Origin: G963665925 sp050596425
Lineage (GTDB): Bacteria > Bacillota > Clostridia > Peptostreptococcales > Acidaminobacteraceae
NCBI RefSeq assembly: GCF_050596425.1
Contig: NZ_CP192292.1
Coordinates: 2,666,001-2,730,000 of the forward strand
Reading direction: 5' to 3'
Length of the DNA: 64,000 nt
Both the position numbers and the translations under genes were made by a program. Shown here piece by piece: positions 14,754 through 23,961 of this stretch (the first letter of the stretch is position 1; every line of letters starts with the position of its first letter). Below the pieces are notes generated by a model. It made no database searches. It was not told the origin of the DNA and worked only from the letters and a program-made list of their open reading frames with translations.

Positions 14754-15812
14754 CTATTCACATACTTTTTCGATGTACTCAGAAGTTGTAAGTGATAGAA
14801 GTGATCCATAGTCAAGCTTAAATTCTACGATGTCTCCTACCTTATAGTCCATTTTAGAAGCTGAAATGTTCATTAGTAAGTGATCACTAGATGAGCCTAA
14901 AATTTCTATTCCTTCATCCAGTGGTGTGAGGTTATCTGGGTCCACGTCTTGGCGACCAACTGCTGCAATGGCTCTAACAATCATACCCTTATCTTCAAAA
15001 GTCGGTGTGTTTCCAAAAGCATCCATACCAATTTCACCAATCGGAACAGATCCCTTTGTTTTCACTTCAACAATTTCAGCCTGGAGCTTGAAGGCGTCAT
15101 CATAAGTGCCCTCAATGGCATCACCATAAGCTGTTTCTCGTCCAAGTACGATGATTTCACCCATCCGAAGATTATTGACCTTGTCTGGCATTGTCCCTTT
15201 ATCAAGCAAATAGAACGAGCTTGAATTGCCTCCCGTGATCATTTCCAGTTTTACATCAAACTTCTTTTCAATATGCCCAGCAATATCGCAAAGCTGCCCC
15301 AGATTTTTATCATCTGGCACTACGCCCCCATAGCAAGTTAGATTAACACCCAATCCATATAATTTGATGCCCTCAATCTTTAATATCTTCTCTACAGCAC
15401 TGTCTACATCTTTAGGTAGAAAGCCTTCACGTAAATCACCAAGGTCTGTCATAAGCACAATATTATGTGTCTTACCTTGCTTAATAGCCTCTTGACCTAA
15501 AACTTCGATTGTTTCAATTTCAGAATTCAAGCTGATGTCAGCATATTTTACAACATCTTCAGCCTGGCTTTTCATAGGCAAACGTAAAAGAACTTTCTTC
15601 ACATCAAGGTCTTTGACTTTCATCAAATTTTTAACCCTGGAATCCGCTAAAAACTTAACACCGCCCCGAATCATGGCCTCTGCAGCACCTGGCACTGCAC
15701 AAAAGGATTTAGTAACCCCCATAATTTCAATGCCATGGCCTGCGCAAGCATCAGCTATAATTTTTGTGTTGTGCTCAAGCTTTTTCGTGTCTATTGTAAC
15801 GCGTGGATACAC
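14754..15812 (-). CDS. orr: Ornithine racemase
   Basis: 352 residues of the alanine-racemase-type PLP TIM-barrel family. Near the N-terminus MGVTKSFCAVPG holds the Lys expected to bind PLP. Other marks are ISLNSEIETI, GVNLTCYGG, ITGGNSSSFYLL and NLRMGEIIVLGRE. It interconverts L- and D-ornithine; the D-form feeds the aminomutase, the first step of ornithine fermentation. Its place in the ora/ort/ord cluster sets it apart from alanine racemase. The GTG start at 15812 follows AAGGGGGA. A strong hairpin at 15853 separates it from the reactivase gene. Confidence 0.93.
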   Translation of the reverse strand: MYPRVTIDTKKLEHNTKIIADACAGHGIEIMGVTKSFCAVPGAAEAMIRGGVKFLADSRVKNLMKVKDLDVKKVLLRLPMKSQAEDVVKYADISLNSEIETIEVLGQEAIKQGKTHNIVLMTDLGDLREGFLPKDVDSAVEKILKIEGIKLYGLGVNLTCYGGVVPDDKNLGQLCDIAGHIEKKFDVKLEMITGGNSSSFYLLDKGTMPDKVNNLRMGEIIVLGRETAYGDAIEGTYDDAFKLQAEIVEVKTKGSVPIGEIGMDAFGNTPTFEDKGMIVRAIAAVGRQDVDPDNLTPLDEGIEILGSSSDHLLMNISASKMDYKVGDIVEFKLDYGSLLSLTTSEYIEKVCE

Positions 15813-15852
15813 ACTTATTCCCCCTTTTCACTTATCTACAAACTGGTGCAAA

Positions 15853-15884
15853 TAAACCGGAGCACTTCAAAGCCCTCCGGTTTA
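15853..15884. repeat. Intergenic hairpin between reactivase gene and orr
   Basis: A 10-bp perfect stem TAAACCGGAG/CTCCGGTTTA with a 12-base loop, no long T-run. Probably an mRNA processing or stability element, or a partial terminator, inside the operon. Confidence 0.6.
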
Positions 15885-15915
15885 TCTTGTGACATAAAAT
15901 ATCCCATGATATTTT

Positions 15916-17292
15916 TTATAAAGGCAGGTCTAAACTCTTCTTCATAAGACGAAGGGCCGCCTGCGGATACTCTTTAGACAAAACACCAAGTGATGCCATA
16001 ATATAATCATTATCAACAAGTATTTCACATTCTGTATTCGGAAGAAGTTTATCGCCTTTATTGGATAAGGCAATTTTTCGCATGATTTCAATACGATTTG
16101 GCAATCTGGTTAAGGCCCCGCCTGTTCCAACGATGTACTGAATGCCCGTAAGATCCTTCCCCTCAGCTATGGTCTTTTTACCAGATCCACCATATAAGTC
16201 TCTAAATCCGCCCGCATGTCTATGAGATGCAAGGATAACAGCTTCCTGAGTCAATCGTTCCACAAAGAATTTTTGTAGGTCGGTCAGCGGTATAGGCTGA
16301 TGTCCGTCAATTAACTCATTAACCTGATCTTCACTAAGCTCCATGTCCCTGGCAATACGTTCAACGCCAATAAGGTCTACGACATTTTTCATATTGACAT
16401 AGACACCTAGGTCCCCTTCCACCGTTCTTTTTGCAACAGGCTCAGGTGTGATCAAAATTTTATTAACCTCTTCAGACCCCTCTGTAACAGAGTGTAGATC
16501 AGTGGTTGCTCCACCAACGTCAAGTGTGATTAAATCACCCAGTTCTTGTTTTAATAGCTTTGAGGCCTCCATGACAGACCCTGGCGTTGGAACAATATGC
16601 CCTGTAACCACATCATGTATGTGTTCCATTCCAGGTGCATGGATAATATGCTTTTCAAAAACATCTTGAATGACTTCTCTTGTTGGCTCAACATTAAGTA
16701 TGTCGATTTTAGGATAGACATTGTCAACTATGAACAATAGATCTGCCTTGCCGACTTCATCAAAGATCTCCTTGATTTCCTCATGATTCTCGATATTGCC
16801 CGCATAAATCACAGGCACTTTCAAATCCATTGCTGCGACAATTTCAGCGTTATGAATAGCTGTGTCACGCTCACCATAATCAACGCCACCAGCAATGAGG
16901 ATTATATTCGGATTAACCTCCATGATTTTCTTCTTGTCCGACCGGCGCAGTTTGCCAGCAGTTACCAAATGAATGTTGGCACCTGCACCGAGAGCAGCTT
17001 CCCTAGCTGCCTTGGCAGTCATATCATAAACCAGTCCGTGTACTGTCATTTTAAGACCGCCAGCCGCTGAAGACGTCGCCATAAGCTCATCATATTCCAG
17101 TGTGTCTATGTTCATGCTTTTTTTGAGACTATCAATTGCCCCATTCACACCAATTCGAACGTCACCTTCAAGCACCGATGTCGGTGCCTGTCCTTGACCG
17201 ATAAACTTTGGATCGTCTGTGTGGAGATCATTAAAAGCGTTGACAACTGTGGTCGTACTTCCTATTTCTGCTACTAATACGTCAACCTTCAT
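15916..17292 (-). CDS. GlmL/MutL-like reactivase of the B12 aminomutase
   Basis: 458 residues from the ATG at 17292, which has GAGGG nine bases upstream; the ATG at 17301 touches that site. It belongs to the MutL/GlmL group of ASKHA-fold ATPases: VAEIGSTTTVVNAF as the first phosphate loop, IILIAGGVDYGERD, and LITLDVGGATTDLHSV as the second phosphate motif, then VGTGGAL. Relatives beside glutamate mutase are thought to exchange damaged cobalamin. Its place right after oraE suggests it reactivates ornithine 4,5-aminomutase. Confidence 0.88.
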   Translation of the reverse strand: MKVDVLVAEIGSTTTVVNAFNDLHTDDPKFIGQGQAPTSVLEGDVRIGVNGAIDSLKKSMNIDTLEYDELMATSSAAGGLKMTVHGLVYDMTAKAAREAALGAGANIHLVTAGKLRRSDKKKIMEVNPNIILIAGGVDYGERDTAIHNAEIVAAMDLKVPVIYAGNIENHEEIKEIFDEVGKADLLFIVDNVYPKIDILNVEPTREVIQDVFEKHIIHAPGMEHIHDVVTGHIVPTPGSVMEASKLLKQELGDLITLDVGGATTDLHSVTEGSEEVNKILITPEPVAKRTVEGDLGVYVNMKNVVDLIGVERIARDMELSEDQVNELIDGHQPIPLTDLQKFFVERLTQEAVILASHRHAGGFRDLYGGSGKKTIAEGKDLTGIQYIVGTGGALTRLPNRIEIMRKIALSNKGDKLLPNTECEILVDNDYIMASLGVLSKEYPQAALRLMKKSLDLPL

Positions 17293-17341
17293 AATCTTCA
17301 TCCCTCTTTCTGATCCTCAGATGTTGCGTCCTTTATGATCT

Positions 17342-17394
17342 TGCTTAAGCAAAATGCACCCCTGGGCATATACCTAAGGGTGCATCTTTAAGCA
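17342..17394. repeat. Two-tier hairpin between oraE and the reactivase gene
   Basis: An inner 8-bp stem ATGCACCC/GGGTGCAT (17354-17385) and an outer TGCTTAA/TTAAGCA stem. It lies within the operon and lacks a T-run, so processing or partial termination is more likely than a full stop. Confidence 0.55.
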
Positions 17395-17444
17395 GGTCAA
17401 TCAGAATGCCCTGACATCTGACCTAAATATACTTGTTAAGACTT

Positions 17445-19658
17445 TTATTTCATCTGTTCTTGAATTTCTTTTCTGCGCTTCACCATTGCAGTTGCAACAT
17501 GAACACCTTTTGTGCCACGGCCAAATCCAGCATCCATGCCATTTTTAACAGCAAGTTCTGGAGTAACCTGTGTGCCACCAGCACAGATAACCAGCTTTTC
17601 ACGTACACCTTTTTCAGTGGCATAGTCGTGAATACGCTTCATGTTCTTGTAGTGAATATCATCATGAGAAATGATTGTAGATGCTAGAATGGCATCAGCA
17701 TTTAGCTCAATCGCTGCGTCTACAAGTTTTTCAACAGGACATGATGTGCCTAGGTACTCAACTTCAACGCCCCATTTCTCGATACCACCGTGCTTAATAT
17801 CAATAACTTCACGAAGACCAACCGAGTGCTCATCTTCGCCAACGGTTGCCGCAACAACCTTCATTGGGTTCTTTTCCATTTCTTCCCAAAGTTCATCATT
17901 TGTCATTACTTCTGGCTCTGGTGGAATCTCAAGCTTAGAAATATCAACCTGGTAGTCCAGTTTACCTTTAACCTGAACTCTTGCGCCTTCAGCATCATGA
18001 AGCACTTCGCAGTGAATCATTTCTGGATCTTTAAGATTCATATGCTTAGCAAACTCAAGGGCCGCCGCTTGTGCAACACGTGCCTCTGTTGGTAGGAAAA
18101 GCTCAACGACAACTGTGCCATCAGCCAACCATTCAACTTCTGGCTTAACAAGGTTTGAATTTCTGAACTCTTCAGACTCGTCAAGACGTACGTTTACGTT
18201 ATCTGTTTCATCAAGCTCATCAATGTAAATGATCTTGTCTGGATCTTCTAGTGTTGAACCACCAATAAGATCTGCAGGATTTGAAACGCCGTATTGTTCA
18301 ATATTGTTTTCACCAAAGTGAGCTGTTACTGGAGCCATGTAGTCTTCGTCACGCTTGTAGACAGAACCAGCACCAATACCACCTTCGATTTGACGAGCAA
18401 TACCATCGCCATTTCTTTCAGGATATTCGCCTGAGTCAACGAAGAAGCCTTTTTCAACAGCTTCAAAGTAGCCGCCAACTTCGATCATTTCTTCTAGGTA
18501 AAGAACCGCTCTTTCTTGAAGTTCTCTAACCTTATCTCTTAAAAAGCCTTCTGACTTAAGTTCAATCATATCCATAAGTCCGTCCATGCCCACTAGTGAC
18601 TGCTTAGCAGTGTCACAAGCTTCGATGTTGTACATATGCCAAGGCACATTACGGCCTTCATCAGGCGTGATTGTAGACTGAATGTCTGCGCTTGTAAGTT
18701 TAGAAATCATCATGTTCATAACGTGTGTCACTGTTGCTTCTCTTGAAGAAGACGTGACATATTTTGTATTCTGTTGTGCACGCATCTTGTATTCTGTGAA
18801 AAATTCACGAAGGGCAACAGCGTAAGGTAAATCGTAGCGCATACATGGGATTGGAGCCGCAGTTGGCGGTACTGTAGAAAGACAGATATTTTCTTTCTTC
18901 AGACCCGCTTTATAAGAGAAGATTGAATTCAGACCATGCTGTACAATCAGCTCAGGCATAACCTTCCAAGCATCACGAGCCGTTGCATTGGCATTGTGTG
19001 CGCCATCAATTTGAGCCATATCTGCCCATGCCATAATTTTTTTAGATTCTGCAGCATCGACAAACGAACGTACCATATTAACGTTTCTGTAAAGAACGTT
19101 GTACTGTGGATCCTGGTGAGCGCCGTTAACGCCTTCTTCAGCGAACATAACAGCAATATCAGGACCAGCTACGCCAGATACATATGAATGGTAGTTGATT
19201 GGACGACCCACTTCATCTTCAATCATATCAAGTGCTTTTCTATGAGCACGAACTTGCTTTCTTGTAATCGGAACACCACCAATACCTTGTGGTGAACCCT
19301 CTATTAGGCCATCATAGTGAGACTGACCAGCGGTACGGATAACCATGATATGGTCAGCACCATGCCATGCAGTCATACGCATACGACGAATATCATCTTC
19401 AAAACGACCAGATGCGATTTCAGTTGTAATAACTTCTTGTGGTTGAGGATCAAGATTTTCAAAATACTGAACTGCGGCAGGAATACCAATGCTGTTCTTT
19501 AAAGGTTCTGCACAGTCCTTGTAAGTGTGTCCACCCATTTGAAGGTTGTCCACTTTCTTTCTCCAAGTCCATCCACGACGGCGCGGTCTATAGTTTTCCA
19601 GATCGGATAGTATTTCACGAATGTCCATTTTTTCTTTTGGATTCAGTTGCTTTGTCAT
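17445..19658 (-). CDS. oraE: D-ornithine 4,5-aminomutase large subunit
   Basis: 737 residues, the size of OraE. The B12- and PLP-dependent enzyme moves the terminal amino group of D-ornithine to give 2,4-diaminopentanoate. The C-terminal cobalamin-binding domain is clear: DEHSVG at about residues 609-614 (the DxHxxG motif whose His ligates cobalt), then VEYLGTSCP, ASTIISHDD and CAGGTQV. The N-terminal 550 residues form the PLP TIM-barrel, with VIRTAGQSHYDGLIEGSPQG and YVSGVAGPDIAVMF. It starts three bases after the oraS stop with GGGAGGTAAG ahead, so the two subunits are co-translated. Confidence 0.96.
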   Translation of the reverse strand: MTKQLNPKEKMDIREILSDLENYRPRRRGWTWRKKVDNLQMGGHTYKDCAEPLKNSIGIPAAVQYFENLDPQPQEVITTEIASGRFEDDIRRMRMTAWHGADHIMVIRTAGQSHYDGLIEGSPQGIGGVPITRKQVRAHRKALDMIEDEVGRPINYHSYVSGVAGPDIAVMFAEEGVNGAHQDPQYNVLYRNVNMVRSFVDAAESKKIMAWADMAQIDGAHNANATARDAWKVMPELIVQHGLNSIFSYKAGLKKENICLSTVPPTAAPIPCMRYDLPYAVALREFFTEYKMRAQQNTKYVTSSSREATVTHVMNMMISKLTSADIQSTITPDEGRNVPWHMYNIEACDTAKQSLVGMDGLMDMIELKSEGFLRDKVRELQERAVLYLEEMIEVGGYFEAVEKGFFVDSGEYPERNGDGIARQIEGGIGAGSVYKRDEDYMAPVTAHFGENNIEQYGVSNPADLIGGSTLEDPDKIIYIDELDETDNVNVRLDESEEFRNSNLVKPEVEWLADGTVVVELFLPTEARVAQAAALEFAKHMNLKDPEMIHCEVLHDAEGARVQVKGKLDYQVDISKLEIPPEPEVMTNDELWEEMEKNPMKVVAATVGEDEHSVGLREVIDIKHGGIEKWGVEVEYLGTSCPVEKLVDAAIELNADAILASTIISHDDIHYKNMKRIHDYATEKGVREKLVICAGGTQVTPELAVKNGMDAGFGRGTKGVHVATAMVKRRKEIQEQMK

Positions 19659-19660
19659 GA

Positions 19661-20035
19661 TTACTTACCTCCCTTGAAAATTGCAATTGCATCGTCCCAG
19701 TGCTTGCCTTCCATCATTTCAAGGCCACATGCACGAATGTCCATGTTCTTTTCCTTTGCAATTCGGTAGACAACATGACCGACACCCTTGCCAATAAGAC
19801 CATGATCGATGGCTTGTTCCACAAGAGGCTTGGCTTCAAGACTTGAAAAACCCATACGAAGCAGTACGGAACGCTCTACAGATGGCGATGTGTGTGTTTT
19901 AGCTAAATCCAGTAGTGGGTCTACAACTTTTTCTGCAAGTTCCCAAAAGCGCGCCTTAAGTTCTTCGTCGCTTAGGTTTTCCAGATGCTTACGGCGTGCT
20001 GCGTAATCATCATCTCTCTTCATTAAACCTTTCAT
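19661..20035 (-). CDS. oraS: D-ornithine 4,5-aminomutase small subunit
   Basis: 124 residues from the ATG at 20035, chosen because ACGGAGGGA lies seven bases ahead and the length matches known OraS of about 121 residues; the frame opens at a TTG at 20065 inside a hairpin. Marks are RRKHLENLSDEELKARFWEL, THTSPSVERSVLLRMGFSS and GVGHVVYRIAKE. OraS is the small subunit of the OraS2E2 aminomutase and is needed for activity. It is followed directly by oraE. Confidence 0.95.
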   Translation of the reverse strand: MKGLMKRDDDYAARRKHLENLSDEELKARFWELAEKVVDPLLDLAKTHTSPSVERSVLLRMGFSSLEAKPLVEQAIDHGLIGKGVGHVVYRIAKEKNMDIRACGLEMMEGKHWDDAIAIFKGGK

Positions 20036-20060
20036 CAAATCCCTCCGTATTCTATACTCC

Positions 20061-20099
20061 CCCAAATATATTCTTTGACCAATAAAGAATATATTTGGG
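20061..20099. repeat. Perfect 16-bp inverted repeat between ortB and oraS
   Basis: Positions 20061-20076 and 20084-20099 are exact complements around a 7-base loop. A second weaker stem (GTGTGTA/TACACAC) lies at about 20103-20126. There is no T-run after the stem on the minus strand. Likely an mRNA processing or stability element separating the thiolase genes from the aminomutase genes. Confidence 0.65.
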
Positions 20100-20155
20100 T
20101 CCGTGTGTAATCACCCGCATACACACTTGGTTTACATAACTTTTTTATGTCTATT

Positions 20156-21574
20156 TTACTTAACTGTTGCACCAAGCTCATCTAATGCCTTCATCACATA
20201 AGCCTTGTCTGTTCTTGTGTCTTCTATTAAGAAGTCAAGATCAGCCTGCGTGATTTCACCATTTGAGCTTTGTTTTACAGCATTTTTAATCAGTGATTTT
20301 CTTATCTTATCCATGTCAAGATCATTGATTTGGATCATTCTTGGGTGCTCAGGCATAATAATTGTTTGGCCAGGCACCTCTTCTTGAGGATTTCCGTACT
20401 TAACTTCAATCCCGTTATCTCTAGCGAAAGATAGCTGTGGCTGAATATGCTTTCCAGCACCAGTATACTCTGTTTCCTGTACAATAATAATCTGGTCTTG
20501 ATCCATTTCCTGTGCCATAGCAAAGGCCGCCGCAAGTGATGTATTGCCTGCTGGACCTCTTTCCAAACCTTCAAGTTGGGCTAAGACTTCTGTCATATAG
20601 AAAACCTCACCCTGTTTAACAGTGACATATCTGTCCATATAACGAAGTGGTCGAGCCGCTGATCTTGGTACATCTGAACGGTCTGGCCAAGTAGAGAATG
20701 GTATGCCAAATCCAGTATGACCAGTTGTAAATGACTTTCTGTTAAATTGCTTGTCAGATGCCATATGTAGACCACTTAGATCAACGGAAGCTCCTACAAC
20801 TTGTACGCCATCAGAACCTGCTTTTTGCAGACCTCTAGCAGTGCCTGTCAAGTTACCGCCACCAGCATTTGTACATACAACAACATCTGGGTCACGACCA
20901 ACAAGCTCACGCATTTGAATCGCCAGTTCATAGCCAAGTGTTTCAACACCAGCTATGCCAAATGGTGTGTATAAAGAGGCATTAAAGTACCCAGTCTCTT
21001 CAAGCAGTGTTAAGAATGTGTAGAAAAGCTCTGGACCAACTGTAAGTTGAACCACTTCTGCTCCGTAAGCTTCACACTTACGTGCTTTTTCAACGATTTC
21101 AGGTTGTCCCTTATGCTCCGAATCAAAACATTCTTGAACAATAATGCACTTTAGACCATGAATGGCTGCTTGCGATGCAACTGCAGCACCATAATTACCT
21201 GATGTGGCTGCAATAACCCCTTTATAACCGTGCTTCTTAGCATGGTAAACAGAACATGCAGCTCGTCTAGCCTTGTAAGATCCTGACGGATTGGCCGCTT
21301 CATCTTTGACGAAAATTCTTGCGCCCTTTCCTTCAGGCGCCATTTTTCTAGCAAGTTTTGTCAGATTTTTTAGTTCAAATATAGGTGTGTTTCCAACGCC
21401 ACCTTCTTTTTGAATGGCTTGTACTTCTTCTATTGTATAGCCCGTTTCTTTCATCATTTTTTCGTAGTCAAAACCGATGCCCTCATTTTCAAAAGCATCA
21501 TAATCAAGACCTACAGCTTTTTTCATGATTTCTGTTCTACGCGCCATAACCGCTGAATAAGAATTATCCTTCAT
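20156..21574 (-). CDS. ortB: 2-amino-4-oxopentanoate thiolase, beta subunit
   Basis: 472 residues from the ATG at 21574, chosen for the GAGGTGAATCAA ahead of it. It is a fold-type II PLP protein related to threonine synthase: PSGSYKARRA carries the PLP Lys, ATSGNYGAAVA is the substrate loop and CTNAGGGNLTGTARG the phosphate-binding glycine loop. With OrtA it cleaves 2-amino-4-oxopentanoate with CoA to acetyl-CoA and alanine. The start overlaps the end of ortA by 11 bp. Confidence 0.94.
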   Translation of the reverse strand: MKDNSYSAVMARRTEIMKKAVGLDYDAFENEGIGFDYEKMMKETGYTIEEVQAIQKEGGVGNTPIFELKNLTKLARKMAPEGKGARIFVKDEAANPSGSYKARRAACSVYHAKKHGYKGVIAATSGNYGAAVASQAAIHGLKCIIVQECFDSEHKGQPEIVEKARKCEAYGAEVVQLTVGPELFYTFLTLLEETGYFNASLYTPFGIAGVETLGYELAIQMRELVGRDPDVVVCTNAGGGNLTGTARGLQKAGSDGVQVVGASVDLSGLHMASDKQFNRKSFTTGHTGFGIPFSTWPDRSDVPRSAARPLRYMDRYVTVKQGEVFYMTEVLAQLEGLERGPAGNTSLAAAFAMAQEMDQDQIIIVQETEYTGAGKHIQPQLSFARDNGIEVKYGNPQEEVPGQTIIMPEHPRMIQINDLDMDKIRKSLIKNAVKQSSNGEITQADLDFLIEDTRTDKAYVMKALDELGATVK

Positions 21575-21881
21575 TTGATTCACCTCCGAAGAGAATTTCA
21601 CGGAGCTGAAGTCCAATTTGCAGGAGCTCCGGCACACAGTTACCAAAAGAATGGGAGTATGTTGGATTCATTTCAACAAGCTCTCCTTCTGCGATACGGC
21701 CTGTTAGAGTTTTGACCTTGACCTTGTCTCCAAGTTCAGCTTGGGCCTCTTGCAGAAATCCTTTTGTCCAGATTTCAAGCGGTACGGCCTTCGTGTCGTC
21801 CGGGATTTGAGGTGCGCGTTCTTCTGATGTTAATACAATACCGTGCACACGTACCCAATCGCCTTTTCTGGCTGCTGCCAT
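21564..21881 (-). CDS. ortA: 2-amino-4-oxopentanoate thiolase, alpha subunit
   Basis: 105 residues, the usual OrtA size. A small beta-rich protein starting MAAARKGDWVRVHGIVL, with VPLEIWTKGFL and a C-terminal NPTYSHSFGNCVPELLQIG segment. It is the partner of OrtB in the CoA-dependent thiolysis that ends ornithine oxidation. AAGGAAGGTG precedes the start. A gap of 164 bp separates it from ord; its end overlaps ortB. Confidence 0.94.
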   Translation of the reverse strand: MAAARKGDWVRVHGIVLTSEERAPQIPDDTKAVPLEIWTKGFLQEAQAELGDKVKVKTLTGRIAEGELVEMNPTYSHSFGNCVPELLQIGLQLREILFGGESNEG

Positions 21882-22045
21882 GTGAACACCTTCCTTCTAA
21901 ATCGTAAATAGAGCCAAAACGCCCTGTGTAAGATATGGAAACTTATAAAATGACCAAGTCATTCTCAGTCATTTTACAAGTGTTAATTCATTCGTATCAA
22001 TTTATTGGTTCAAGTGACTTGTCTTCTTATTCCTCTGACAAATGC

Positions 22046-23098
22046 TTACTTGCAAAATCTTCTGAAGTCACCCATTACCGCTCTTGGAAGTGGTAGGTCA
22101 ATCATTGTTTTTAGGCCAGGATCAGCATTGATAACTTGAGGAATCATGTTCACGCACATTGCAATTGTACCAAGACCACCCTCAACTTCTGGAGATGTTT
22201 TAAGGTTTACTTCTGGTGTGCCTTTGATTGTTACATAGTCACCAGTGTAAGTGCCTTCCATTTCAGGTTCAATTTGCTGTGGGTGAATCATATCAATCTT
22301 AACTTCACCATCCACATAGCCTTGACCAGTCATATTAACGCCTGCCACATTGCCTGCTGCAGCGAATCCATAAGGAGATTTTCTGTCAACACTTGTCACA
22401 ATCGGCTTCATTTGTTGTTCAAACTTTTCAACGTCCCAACCAATGGCATCTGCAATCATGCCCACTGATTCGTGGAAACCAACATGACCAGCAAGTGTGC
22501 CATCTTTAACACCCTTGTCGAATTCTTCTACTGTGATGCCAACGCCTTGTTCTTCCATTACGGTTGGTCCAAATGGTGAAAGTGAGTTAACACGTTTTGC
22601 TTCAATATGCTCTACGTCAACCATACAAGCTGTCATAACACACACAAGCATATCCATGATATGACCTGGGTTGATGCCAGTTCCTAGGATTGAAACGCCA
22701 TTTTCCTTAGCAATCTTATCAAGTTCAGCTGCTAGTTCTGGACTCTGAGCTTTAGGGTATGCCATTTCTTCTGCTGTAGAGACAACATTGACTTTTTGCT
22801 CTAGGCAGTATTTAAGTCTTGGGAATGCACTCTTTGTGTAAGAATCAGTCGCACATAAGGCAACATCACAACAGCCTTCTGTTAGAACCTCTTCAATATT
22901 AGGATTGATGATAACTGGTGTGCGGTCGCCTCTTTCAACGCCAAGCACTTCGTACATGTCCTTGCCAACACGTGTGTCGTGTCTGTCACATACGCCAACA
23001 ATTTCAATGCCTTCTTTATTAAGGATCATTTTAGCCATACCAGAACCCATAGCGCCGAAGCCCCAGATTACAACTTTAACTTTTTCTTGTCTCATCAT
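22046..23098 (-). CDS. ord: 2,4-diaminopentanoate dehydrogenase
   Basis: 350 residues. An N-terminal Rossmann domain with VVIWGFGAMGSGMAKMI binds NAD(P). It oxidatively deaminates 2,4-diaminopentanoate to 2-amino-4-oxopentanoate. Other marks are ATDSYTKSAFPRLKYCL, ILGTGINPGHIMDMLV and VEAKRVNSL-like family residues (IEAKRVNSLSPFGPTVMEEQ). It is the first gene of the ornithine operon, behind the sigma-54 promoter at 23195-23211 and with CTTGGAGGTGC before the start. Confidence 0.95.
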   Translation of the reverse strand: MMRQEKVKVVIWGFGAMGSGMAKMILNKEGIEIVGVCDRHDTRVGKDMYEVLGVERGDRTPVIINPNIEEVLTEGCCDVALCATDSYTKSAFPRLKYCLEQKVNVVSTAEEMAYPKAQSPELAAELDKIAKENGVSILGTGINPGHIMDMLVCVMTACMVDVEHIEAKRVNSLSPFGPTVMEEQGVGITVEEFDKGVKDGTLAGHVGFHESVGMIADAIGWDVEKFEQQMKPIVTSVDRKSPYGFAAAGNVAGVNMTGQGYVDGEVKIDMIHPQQIEPEMEGTYTGDYVTIKGTPEVNLKTSPEVEGGLGTIAMCVNMIPQVINADPGLKTMIDLPLPRAVMGDFRRFCK

Positions 23099-23194
23099 TT
23101 GAGAGCACCTCCAAGATATTTTGTTTGAATGTTTTATATCGATGTGATACGCACCACACCGAAAGTATTATCACTATAAGCCACTAATAATATA

Positions 23195-23211
23195 CGCAAG
23201 TTAGATGCCAA
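23195..23211 (-). promoter_or_regulatory. Sigma-54 (-24/-12) promoter of the ornithine operon
   Basis: On the minus strand TTGGCATCTAACTTGCG matches TGGCAC-N5-TTGC, with the GG and GC doublets exactly 12 bp apart. It lies about 100 bp before the ord start codon. A sigma-54-dependent activator gene is close by (25765-27168), and ornithine/arginine catabolism is under sigma-54 control in Bacillus through RocR. Confidence 0.78.
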
Positions 23212-23335
23212 CTTGAAAAATGTTACCCTTTCTATTCATAAAAATGTTTTTCACCCTTTCACAAAAGGTAGAGTCTTTTCTTAGCCTTATGTTGCAATGC
23301 TTCTATCGATTTATCATCTATAGTACAACCTACAG

Positions 23336-23381
23336 AAAGGCATATACATTGTATGTATATAAATACAATGTATATGCCTTT
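23336..23381. repeat. Perfect 19-bp inverted repeat upstream of the sigma-54 promoter
   Basis: Positions 23336-23354 and 23363-23381 are exact complements around an 8-base loop (AAAGGCATATACATTGTAT and complement). It sits about 130-175 bp upstream of the ord promoter, the distance where activator or bending-protein sites are found. It could also be a bidirectional terminator, although no T-run follows. Confidence 0.6.
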
Positions 23382-23423
23382 GCTTGTATAACTATTCTAT
23401 TTTTCACTCTTACATCAAATAGT

Positions 23424-23460
23424 GAAAATATTTTTGCGTTTTTAGCGCCAATATTTTTGC
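23424..23460. promoter_or_regulatory. Pair of 14-bp candidate activator sites (pair 1)
   Basis: GAAAATATTTTTGC (23424) and GCCAATATTTTTGC (23447) are two near-dyad 14-mers whose starts are exactly 23 bp apart, close to two helical turns. They recur as a second pair at 23553. Likely upstream activating sequences for a Fis-type HTH regulator acting on the ord promoter about 220 bp away. Confidence 0.55.
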
Positions 23461-23552
23461 ACACCTTTCTATTTAGAGGGATCACTCTATCCAACCAATA
23501 GTCTCACCGGCTTTTATTTATTCGTAATTCTGCATATTATTTACTTGGCACA

Positions 23553-23589
23553 GCAAATATATTTGCACCTAAACAGAAAATATTTTTGC
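23553..23589. promoter_or_regulatory. Pair of 14-bp candidate activator sites (pair 2)
   Basis: GCAAATATATTTGC (23553, a perfect palindrome) and GAAAATATTTTTGC (23576, identical to the first site of pair 1), again exactly 23 bp apart. The two pairs are 129 bp apart. These could serve the ord operon, the diguanylate cyclase gene at 23962, or both. Confidence 0.55.
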
Positions 23590-23961
23590 ACATCCACTGA
23601 GTATAAATATACTCTATACCCATGAAAACGTTTCGATTCTCAATTTTCTGACAAGTTAAACGTTTTTGATCATATGGTTAAAGTGGCTTTATCACACGGT
23701 TTAGCTTGCTTATACCCACTCTCTCTTTCATTTTATGGGACATATATCATCAATATTTTTTTAAAAGACTTTTTTATTTTTTTGAGGTTATGTTTCATTT
23801 TCATTCATTTTATGCACTTTTTATTCCCGTTAATTTATCAGAACCTATTTACAATGGCTTTTTCAAAGCTTCTTTTATGATTGATAAAACTCAATAACTG
23901 GGTATAACTAAAATATTATGACCCGAAGGCATAACATGCACGCCTTGATTGGAGTATGAGT
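23590..23961. other. AT-rich leader region of the GGDEF gene
   Basis: Very T-rich plus strand with overlapping hydrophobic open frames that look like base-composition artefacts. No gene, repeat or RNA motif supported. Confidence 0.4.

Noticed and set aside
23674..23897. Two overlapping hydrophobic open frames before the GGDEF gene
   Set aside because: T-rich DNA gives Phe/Leu-rich frames in any reading; no ribosome binding site.
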